This document shows positions 7,508 to 12,353 of a stretch of 12,353 nt of DNA, piece by piece. The notes beneath the pieces were generated by a model. That model saw nothing but the letters and a program-made list of their open reading frames with translations. It had not been told where the DNA came from and made no database searches. The position numbers and the translations under genes are program-made. Each line of letters opens with the position of its first letter. Within the stretch, counting starts at the first letter, position 1. The stretch comes from an uncultured Rhodospirillales bacterium (GTDB taxonomy: Bacteria > Pseudomonadota > Alphaproteobacteria > Rhodospirillales > Casp-alpha2). The stretch is taken from contig CALJEW010000229.1 of the NCBI GenBank assembly GCA_938074585.1, positions 1 through 12,353 of the forward strand, read 5' to 3'.

Positions 7508-8760
7508 CAGCAATAGGTTTCACGGGTCAGAAACGCAGCAATGACAGCAATAATTCCGGCACCAATAAGCGTTAAAAAGGCATTTTTATACGCCGCTTCT
7601 GAAAATTGACGTACGTCAGAAACTATAACACCATCCCACTGCAAATCCAGCATCCAACCAATAATTGGTTGCAAGACTGCACCAGAGATCACAACCCACA
7701 TATTAACAAACGCAACGGCGCTTCCGGCCGCTTGTGAACTATTATGTTCCCGGGTTGTTGCAAAACAAAGTACCATAGCAGCTGAAAAGAAGCCGTTCAA
7801 AAAGATCAGAACACTGGCCACGGTCAAAGATAAATGTGGGCCATATATAAGCACAGAAAAACAACCTAAAGCCAAAAAATTACAAATCAACAAAGGCGCC
7901 TTTCGTCTTCGGGTCTTATCTGAAATCCAACCGACTGTCGGGGCGGCAAGGGCCCACCCAAGTAACAACAATGAAATAGAAGCTGCCGCTTCAGGTCGGC
8001 TTATACCATAAATCAACATCATATAAGGCACACCCCATAGGGCGCCAAATGCCAACAAAGATGAAGACATAGCGGCCCCTAATATTGCCATGACCCACGT
8101 TTGCTTTTGCCTGATTGCTAAATTTAAACTGGCCCAAATCGGAGGCGTTGGCCGGTGGTCCGTCGGCTGATTCCGATTATTTAATTGGTCTGGATGGTCG
8201 ATAACAATCAACCAACATAGAACGCCAAAAATCATACCGCCAACAGCTGTCGCCATAACGACAGAGCGCCACCCGACCAAGTCAACTACTGTGGCTACGG
8301 GAGCTTGCCCCGCAATCCCCCCAGCAACGCCAATGAACATGATCATTCCGCTCACAAAGGCGAACCGTTCCGGTGGAAACCAAACAGAAACCAGTTTTAA
8401 ACCACAAACAAAAAAGAAGGCCGCCCCAGCGCCAGTCAACAATCGGCCCGCATAAGCGACGATAAGAGTATCTGCGGTGGCGAACAAAAATCCACCGGCT
8501 GCGCACAAAAAAGCTGCAAATGTCATTAAGCGGCGCGGGCCCCAACGGTCAGCCATCACGCCAACGGGCACCTGTAAACTAATATACGCATAAAAATAAA
8601 ACGCCGATAAGGTGCCGATGGTTGCCGCATTGCCCTGAAAGTCTCGCATTAAATCGCCAAGCATTGCACTGGGGGCGACGCGTTGAAAAAAGGCAAAGAA
8701 AAACCCAATGGCACCTAGGGCCCAAATGATCCATGGTCTTATTCTATGCTGCCCTGACAT
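7492..8760 (-). CDS. MFS transporter
   Basis: A major facilitator of about 422 residues with twelve predicted membrane helices in two halves. They are joined by a hydrophilic loop rich in Asn, Pro and His (IDHPDQLNNRNQPTDHRP, about residues 187-204). The first helix region has FFAFFQRVAPSAML, and the loop between helices 2 and 3 carries the MFS motif VGVMADRWGPRRLM. The second half has a related loop, VGWISDKTRRRKAP. These are typical of anion or organic-acid symporters, but the substrate cannot be assigned. The ATG at 8760 has GGAG 12 bases upstream. An in-frame GTG at 8778 would add six residues but lacks a ribosome-binding site. The gene shares a 16-base stop overlap with the unknown gene and is divergent from gloA. 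Confidence 0.92.
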   Translation of the reverse strand: MSGQHRIRPWIIWALGAIGFFFAFFQRVAPSAMLGDLMRDFQGNAATIGTLSAFYFYAYISLQVPVGVMADRWGPRRLMTFAAFLCAAGGFLFATADTLIVAYAGRLLTGAGAAFFFVCGLKLVSVWFPPERFAFVSGMIMFIGVAGGIAGQAPVATVVDLVGWRSVVMATAVGGMIFGVLCWLIVIDHPDQLNNRNQPTDHRPTPPIWASLNLAIRQKQTWVMAILGAAMSSSLLAFGALWGVPYMMLIYGISRPEAAASISLLLLGWALAAPTVGWISDKTRRRKAPLLICNFLALGCFSVLIYGPHLSLTVASVLIFLNGFFSAAMVLCFATTREHNSSQAAGSAVAFVNMWVVISGAVLQPIIGWMLDLQWDGVIVSDVRQFSEAAYKNAFLTLIGAGIIAVIAAFLTRETYCCQVDS

Positions 8761-8800
8761 TTCTTGGTTATGCTCCACCCAACCGACCAGCGCAATAGTC

Positions 8801-8849
8801 GAATTTGGATTAGCAATTAGTCCGCGAATTCAATATTCCACTTCTGGAA
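8801..8849. promoter_or_regulatory. Dyads in the MFS-gloA divergent intergenic region
   Basis: TTCCA (8836-8840) and TGGAA (8845-8849) form a perfect 5-base inverted repeat that overlaps the proposed -35 of gloA. A looser dyad, GAATT (8801-8805) with AATTC (8827-8831), lies just upstream. Either might be an operator; both are short enough to occur by chance. Confidence 0.2.
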
Positions 8850-8873
8850 AGTTATTAGTTTATCAACTATAAT
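8845..8873 (+). promoter_or_regulatory. Sigma70-like promoter of gloA
   Basis: TGGAAA (8845-8850, 4 of 6 to TTGACA), a 17-base spacer and a perfect TATAAT (8868-8873). This would start transcription about 8880, leaving a short leader containing the GAGGA ribosome-binding site (8892-8896), 8 bases before the gloA ATG. Confidence 0.6.
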
Positions 8874-8904
8874 TATTATGTAATTAAAACAGAGGAATAT
8901 TATA

Positions 8905-9324
8905 ATGCTCTACTATCACACAATGGTTCGTGTTTCTAACTTAGAAAAATCACTCGATTTTTACTGTAATAAACTTGGTCTTGTTGAAACGCGGCGCGTC
9001 GAAAGTGAAAAGGGTCGCTACACCAATGTATTTTTAGGTGCCGATGAAAACCCAGACGTTGCTGTTGAGCTGACGTACAACTGGGACCCAGAAGAATATA
9101 CCGGCGGCAGGAATTTTGGTCACATGGCTTATTTAGTCGAAAACATTCACGACTACTGCCAAATGCTGCTAGACAAAGGGGTAACCATTAACCGGCCACC
9201 CCGCGAAGGCAAGATGGCATTTGTCAAGTCACCAGATGGCATATCAATTGAATTACTTCAACACGGTGACCCACTAAAGCCCACTGAGCCATGGGTTTCC
9301 ATGGAGAATACTGGAACATGGTAG
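8905..9324 (+). CDS. gloA: Glyoxalase I (lactoylglutathione lyase)
   Basis: A 139-residue vicinal-oxygen-chelate enzyme that isomerises the hemithioacetal of methylglyoxal and glutathione to S-lactoylglutathione in the cytoplasm. The four metal ligands sit where the short, Ni/Co-dependent bacterial enzymes have them: His5 (YHTMVRV), Glu55 (VAVELTYNW), His73 (FGHMAYLV) and Glu116 (GISIELLQ). Arg9 and the SLDFYCNKLGL helix (16-26) are also conserved. The length is close to that of E. coli GloA, and the extra Zn-type insertions are absent. It is a single-gene unit with a good ribosome-binding site (GAGGA, 8-base spacing), its own promoter-like sequence and a strong terminator. Glutathione use agrees with a proteobacterial host. 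Confidence 0.95.
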   Translation: MLYYHTMVRVSNLEKSLDFYCNKLGLVETRRVESEKGRYTNVFLGADENPDVAVELTYNWDPEEYTGGRNFGHMAYLVENIHDYCQMLLDKGVTINRPPREGKMAFVKSPDGISIELLQHGDPLKPTEPWVSMENTGTW

Positions 9325-9340
9325 TCTAAGTTACTTATTT

Positions 9341-9384
9341 AGCGCAACACGGTTTGTCTGTTGAACCTTGTTGCGCTTTTTTTT
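9341..9384 (+). terminator. Rho-independent terminator of gloA
   Basis: AGCGCAAC (9341-9348) pairs perfectly with GTTGCGCT (9370-9377). An inner extension, ACGGTT with AACCTT (one mismatch), surrounds a 9-base loop, and a run of seven T follows. It ends 12 bases before the stop codon of the convergent DUF1289 gene, so it may limit read-through into that gene's antisense. Confidence 0.9.
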
Positions 9385-9395
9385 ATGGAGTGATA

Positions 9396-9572
9396 TTAGC
9401 TTTGCTGGCGATTGCTAATTAAGTCCAAAATTTTAATTTTGTCCTGCTCGGTTGCTGTCCGCCAAGCAGAAATCTCAGCCAACGTTCGCCAACAGCCTTC
9501 GCAAAACCCTGTGTCTGAATCAATGATACAATGGCTAATGCAGGGGGATTGGGTGGTTTTTTGTTGGATCAC
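9396..9572 (-). CDS. DUF1289 family small cysteine-rich protein
   Basis: A 58-residue protein on the minus strand. It has the full DUF1289 signature: SPCISHCIID (9-18), TGFCEGCWRTLAEISAW (21-37), with four cysteines in a C-x4-C ... C-x2-C pattern (C11, C15, C24, C27; actual spacing C-x3-C for the first pair) that probably bind metal. The RT-x-x-E-I-x-x-W motif is also present. The start is a GTG (9570-9572): the frame is closed 12 bases upstream by TAG, no ATG is available before the first cysteine, and an AGGA lies 7 bases before the GTG. DUF1289 proteins are small and of unestablished function, common in proteobacteria. The opposite strand of this stretch also has an open frame, which is a shadow of this gene. 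Confidence 0.88.
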   Translation of the reverse strand: MIQQKTTQSPCISHCIIDSDTGFCEGCWRTLAEISAWRTATEQDKIKILDLISNRQQS

Positions 9573-9652
9573 TGGGCATTCCTATATTAATACGAGTCAT
9601 GGCAATTTAGTGCTCACACGTTAGAATTCAAGACATAACCTTGATCGATGAC

Positions 9653-9680
9653 TCGACGCTTCGCTTAGATTAGATATAAT
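9653..9680 (+). promoter_or_regulatory. Promoter of the amidohydrolase gene, possibly giving a leaderless mRNA
   Basis: TCGACG (9653-9658, 4 of 6 to TTGACA), a 16-base spacer, then a perfect TATAAT (9675-9680). The gene's ATG starts at 9687, only 6 bases after the -10, about where transcription should begin. No ribosome-binding site precedes that ATG, in agreement with a leaderless transcript. Confidence 0.5.
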
Positions 9681-9686
9681 GTTTCT

Positions 9687-10499
9687 ATGGATGCTGAAAT
9701 TATACAATTCCCAAAACCTGCTAGCTCATTTTTAGGGTCCGATGATCCAGCCCCCTTCGAGGTGCTTAATCCGGACGGTGGGTCGCAAATGCTTCTCACT
9801 TGTGATCATGCCAGCCGCCTTGTGCCCAAATCATTAGATCAACTTGGGCTTCCTCCAGAACAGTTTGACCGCCATATTGCCTATGATATTGGTGCTGAAG
9901 CCCTTACCCGGATTTTATCCGATACTTTGGATGCCCGCGCTGTTTTTGCTGGGTACTCAAGGTTGGTCATCGATGTTAACCGCCCACCCGGACATCACCA
10001 ATCTGTGCCAGTGGTTAGTGATGGAACGGAAATCCCTGCCAACCAAAATTTACATGAGGACGATTTAGATCAGCGGATAAGCGCTTTATTTGACCCCTAC
10101 CATGAAGCCATTGGCCACAGCATGGCGCATTTGTGGAGCCGGGGTCCCGCACCGGTTCTTTTTTCAGTCCACAGTTTCACTCCCCATTTTGAAAACTATC
10201 AACGGCCATGGGACGTTGGAATTTTGTGGAAGCATGATCCCCGATTACCTGAACCGTTAATGGAAAAATTGGAAGACCGTGGGTTATGTGTTGGTAATAA
10301 CGAGCCCTACTCAGCCCTTGAAATGGCTTACACCATCGATTCTCATGCAGGAGCAGCTGGATTAACAAATTGCGTCATTGAGATTCGTCAAGACCTAGTG
10401 TCCGATCAAGCCGGCATTGAGCAATGGGCTGAGATTTTGACCGAAGACTTAAGCGATATTTTAAAAGATACAAATTTATATGAAGCACGAGGATATTGA
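9687..10499 (+). CDS. N-formylglutamate amidohydrolase (N-formylglutamate deformylase family)
   Basis: A 270-residue FGase-family zinc hydrolase. Recognisable blocks are LLTCDHASRLVP (36-47), HIAYDIGAEALT (63-74), GYSRLVIDVNRPP (89-101), VLFSVHSFTPHF (157-168), VGNNEPYSALEMAYTIDSHA (202-221) and CVIEIRQDLV (229-238). These hold the probable metal and substrate residues (Asp40, His41, His162, Glu232). The family cleaves N-formyl-L-glutamate to formate and glutamate at the end of one histidine degradation route. Many such homologues are found away from hut genes, and no hut genes are seen here, so the natural substrate is uncertain. A carboxylate-amine ligase remnant follows, suggesting a former two-gene unit. 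The start at 9687 matches the promoter position. Confidence 0.88.
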   Translation: MDAEIIQFPKPASSFLGSDDPAPFEVLNPDGGSQMLLTCDHASRLVPKSLDQLGLPPEQFDRHIAYDIGAEALTRILSDTLDARAVFAGYSRLVIDVNRPPGHHQSVPVVSDGTEIPANQNLHEDDLDQRISALFDPYHEAIGHSMAHLWSRGPAPVLFSVHSFTPHFENYQRPWDVGILWKHDPRLPEPLMEKLEDRGLCVGNNEPYSALEMAYTIDSHAGAAGLTNCVIEIRQDLVSDQAGIEQWAEILTEDLSDILKDTNLYEARGY

Positions 10500-10532
10500 G
10501 TTTATATTAAGGGGGTAGGGTGCAATGCGGTT

Positions 10533-10646
10533 AAACCGAAGTTTTCAGTCGGCATAGAAGATGAATACCTTCTGGTTAATCACGAAACTGAGGAGTTATC
10601 AGAAGACCCATCCCAGGAAATTTTTACAGAATGCGAACGCAGCTTA
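10533..10646 (+). pseudogene. N-terminal fragment of a YbdK-type carboxylate-amine ligase (GCS2 family)
   Basis: About 38 codons in one frame give KPKFSVGIEDEYLLVNHETE, followed by ELSEDP and EIFTECERSL. This is the conserved opening of glutamate-cysteine-ligase family 2 (VGIEEEYLLVD being the family hallmark). After CERSL the similarity stops and, within about 35 bases, the DNA becomes the truncated 3' end of an IS3-family transposase gene on the other strand. The upstream ATG (10525) is out of frame with the conserved frame, so there is probably a frameshift as well. The remaining 300 or so residues of the ligase are absent from the window. It lay immediately downstream of the amidohydrolase, probably in one operon. 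Confidence 0.8.
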
Positions 10647-10681
10647 CCTAATTTAATCAAACTTGTTCTTGTCACCCGGCC

Positions 10682-11332
10682 TTCAGCTAACTCGCTAGAG
10701 ACGTAATTGGACCCGTTGTCCGATAGCAGCCTTGGCTTATTGATAACATGGGCCTGATCACAGCCAGATGCCTGCAGGGTAATGCCTTGCATATTCGTGA
10801 CATCGCTCGTCTTCATAGTCGTGCATAGCTTCCAGGCAATCATATAGCGTGAATAATCATCAAGGATGGTTGACAGATACATCCAACCCAAACCTATGAC
10901 TTTCAGGTAAGTGAAGTCGGTCTAACACAACTGATTGATCTCCGTGGTCTTTTCCCTGAACTCATCAGCCGCATTAATAGCAATGAATGCAGGGCTGGTA
11001 ATCAGATCAAGGGATTTGAGCACGCAATAGACGGAAGCCTCTGAGACAAAGTACTTTTCTGTGTCTGTGAAGCGTACGGGCAGTTTGTGGGGAGATAGCT
11101 CCAGTATATCTAGAGCAAGATCAACGATGCTCTGACGCACATCATCAGGGATACGATTCCAGATCTGGGACGGTTTCGGCGCTTGACCCTCCAGAGCCTC
11201 TGGCCCGCCAATTTGATAATGGTCGTAGCAATTATAAAACGTGGTGCGAGGTAAACCCAAATTATTCAAGGTCTGTTTGACTGGCAGGTGAGATTGCTAA
11301 ACAAAACGGATGATCAAAAGCTTTTCTGATAC
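10682..11332 (-). pseudogene. IS3-family transposase OrfB, inactivated
   Basis: The N-terminal part reads SEKLLIIRFV, a stop (TAG, 11297-11299), then QSHLPVKQTLNNLGLPRTTFY, GGPEALEG and DDVRQSIVDLALD. It continues through RFTDTEKYFVSEASVY, SPAFIAINAADEFREKT and INQLC to a second stop (TAG, 10922-10924), where family members have a Gln codon. The integrase core follows: TDFTYLKVIG with the first Asp, YLSTILDDYSRYMIAWKL, and RLLSDNGSNYVSSELAE with the second Asp. The coding similarity ends at about 10682, before the segment that carries the third catalytic residue (Glu). The element therefore has a deleted C-terminus as well as two nonsense codons. Confidence 0.88.
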
Positions 11333-11376
11333 GCCCTCTCAGGCATATATGTATGCCCTGTCGGGTTACAGATATC

Positions 11377-11791
11377 TTATTCGTCGTCTCCCCCATCTGT
11401 TACCGGCAGCTGATGTTTACATCACCGATAGGCCCGATCATGCTTTTTTAAGCAACCTGTGTTCCAAGGTTTGCTCAGCGATAACTTCTTTCAGTTCACG
11501 CGCTTCACGGCTCAGGGACGTCACCTCGCCCAATGAAGCCGCACGGGCCGTATCTCCAGCAAGCCGACGCTTACCAGCTTCCATAAACTCCTTCTACTAT
11601 TTGTAATAAATACTTTGGGCTATGCCTTCTATCCGGCAAAGCTCGGCGATGGTTTCTTCACCTCGTAACCCGTCCAGCACAATGCGGATCTTTTCTTCAG
11701 CCGAATATTGTTTGCGTATTGCCCGGCGAATATCTTTGATTGCCTTGGCAGCACCTGTTTGTCTTGTCTGCGATTTATGTTTCATCTTCAT
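11377..11791 (-). pseudogene. IS3-family transposase OrfA, inactivated
   Basis: It begins at ATG 11791 with a basic N-terminus, then KQYSAEEKIRIVLDGLRGEE, TIAELCRIEGIAQSIYYK, a helix-turn-helix of the HTH_Tnp_1 type. Two adjacent TAG codons (about 11592-11597) follow where Trp-Ser is usual. The frame then continues as KEFMEAGKRRLAGDTARAA, EVTSLSREARELKEVIAEQTLE and LLKK, the leucine-zipper region. At 11443-11449 an A-run appears one base short, shifting the frame. The expected acidic tail, DGGDDE-stop, reappears only after about 38 extra bases, ending at 11377-11379. So the gene has nonsense mutations, an indel and a small insertion. The tail comparison rests on memory of relatives. Confidence 0.8.
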
Positions 11792-12047
11792 TCCCCCATG
11801 GGTGATTACAATGAACCAGAAACCCTTTCTTATGCAATGCGGCTAGTTTGTCCCATAGGTGTTGATGTTAGACACACTCTAAGTAAAAAAACCTAAGATA
11901 GGGCAAGTAAATGTTATTGGACTTGAGTATTTACAAGCACTAGGCAAGTATCTTATTTTGATATAAGAGTGAATCTATAAATAATCTCTTCAGAAAAATT
12001 TAATATATTTATTAATGGTGTTTTTAATTTAGATAAGGAAAAACTCA
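11792..12047. other. Spacer between the IS remnant and the monooxygenase gene
   Basis: About 250 AT-rich bases. The first 90 may still be the outer part of the IS. The last 15 hold the AAGGA ribosome-binding site (12035-12039) of the monooxygenase gene. No confident promoter or terminator was seen. Confidence 0.3.
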
Positions 12048-12353
12048 GTGTTGCACTCCAACATAAATAATAAAAAAATGGGCGTAATTAAGCTTGATGC
12101 ACTTATTATTGGAGCCGGGTTTTCCGGTCTATATCAACTACATTCTCTACGAGACAAGTTGGGCCTTACTACAAAAGTCCTTGAGGCTGGAGACGGGGTC
12201 GGTGGTACATGGTATTGGAATAGATATCCAGGTGCTCGCTGTGATTCAGAAAGCCATTCATATTCCTATTATTTTGATAAAGAAATTTTAAAGGAATGGG
12301 AGTGGACGGAAAGGTATCCTGGGCATGCTGAGGTAGTCAGATATCTAAACTAC
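12048..12353 (+). CDS. Baeyer-Villiger-type FAD monooxygenase (N-terminal part, truncated by window end)
   Basis: The first 102 residues of a flavin monooxygenase of the cyclohexanone/phenylacetone monooxygenase type. The FAD-binding Rossmann motif GAGFSG (22-27) follows the strand LDALII. Next come the acidic residue ending the second strand (LEAGDGVGGTW, 45-55) and the highly characteristic GGTWYWNRYPGARCD (52-66), which with SESHSYSYYF continues into the family's ATG-binding-domain-like linker. These enzymes use NADPH and oxygen to turn ketones into esters or lactones. The GTG at 12048 is preferred because AAGGA lies 8 bases upstream; the ATG at 12078 has no ribosome-binding site. The catalytic NADPH-binding domain is outside the window, so intactness cannot be judged. 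The codons look AT-rich, and the gene sits beside an IS relic, compatible with acquisition by transfer. Confidence 0.88.
   Translation, partial: MLHSNINNKKMGVIKLDALIIGAGFSGLYQLHSLRDKLGLTTKVLEAGDGVGGTWYWNRYPGARCDSESHSYSYYFDKEILKEWEWTERYPGHAEVVRYLNY

Larger units (their letters stand above)
10682..11791 (-). mobile_element. Decayed, truncated IS3-family insertion sequence
   Basis: It contains orfA and orfB of a two-gene IS3-type element, both disabled. The orfB end is cut off after the second catalytic Asp (SDNG), and the DNA joins the carboxylate-amine ligase fragment, so one inverted repeat is missing. The orfA-side end should lie somewhere between about 11792 and 11885. I could not define it because the partner repeat is gone. 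No target duplication can therefore be read. The many stops show that the insertion is old. Confidence 0.85.

Noticed and set aside
8282..8545. Minus-strand frame of 87 codons inside the MFS gene
   Set aside because: Out-of-frame shadow of the transporter.
9412..9624. Plus-strand open frame of 70 codons
   Set aside because: It is the antisense shadow of the DUF1289 gene and has no family features.
11443..11449. A6G run as a programmed -1 frameshift site of the IS3 element
   Set aside because: The phase of the run (AAA AAA G) does not suit A AAA AAG slippage and a stop follows at once; a one-base deletion explains it better.
11310..11606. Plus-strand open frame of 98 codons
   Set aside because: Antisense to the IS3 orfA relic, which is clearly read on the minus strand.
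1..12353. CRISPR arrays, tRNA or rRNA genes, riboswitches, phage or toxin-antitoxin modules
   Set aside because: Looked for direct repeat arrays, cloverleaf-like segments and typical small toxin pairs; none seen. A dedicated tRNA or RNA-family scan could not be run.

Overview
This window reads as accessory chromosome of a Gram-negative bacterium, most likely an alphaproteobacterium. That placement is an inference from the gene set: a DUF1289 protein, an N-formylglutamate amidohydrolase next to a YbdK-type carboxylate-amine ligase, a MobA-like/XdhC pair, and a TctE-like kinase. The DNA looks moderately AT-rich throughout. The ABC transporter end (about 1-2000) and the last 500 bases look more AT-rich than the middle.

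Layout. 2-1983: a heterodimeric ABC exporter operon, with the tail of the first half-transporter and all of the second. 1984-3382: no intact gene, but the wreck of a TctE-like sensor histidine kinase (about 2290-3201) followed by a likely terminator. 3383-3712: a NIPSNAP protein. 3782-5481: a divergent pair of molybdenum-hydroxylase maturation genes (MobA-like cytidylyltransferase and XdhC) with no Mo enzyme in view. 5482-6547: a decayed stretch holding an unrecognised open frame and an Ada-type O6-methylguanine-DNA methyltransferase pseudogene. 6548-7507: an intact 319-residue protein of unknown function, tail-to-tail with an MFS transporter (7492-8760, minus). 8905-9324: glyoxalase I with promoter and terminator. 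9396-9572 (minus): a 58-residue GTG-started DUF1289 protein. 9687-10499: N-formylglutamate amidohydrolase. 10533-11791: the first ~37 codons of a carboxylate-amine ligase abutting a decayed, end-truncated IS3-family element. 12048-12353: the N-terminus of a Baeyer-Villiger monooxygenase that runs off the window.

The main theme is gene erosion. Four different genes (sensor kinase, Ada/MGMT, carboxylate-amine ligase, IS3 transposase) are each still recognisable when the reading frames are stitched together, yet each is broken by stops, frameshifts or deletions. Intact housekeeping-style and detoxification genes lie between them. This fits a lineage losing genes, for example after a change of lifestyle, though the lifestyle itself is not visible here. 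I found no convincing new multi-gene system. The most informative non-obvious items are the hidden pseudogenes, the small DUF1289 gene, the unknown 319-residue protein and the apparently leaderless promoter of the amidohydrolase gene.
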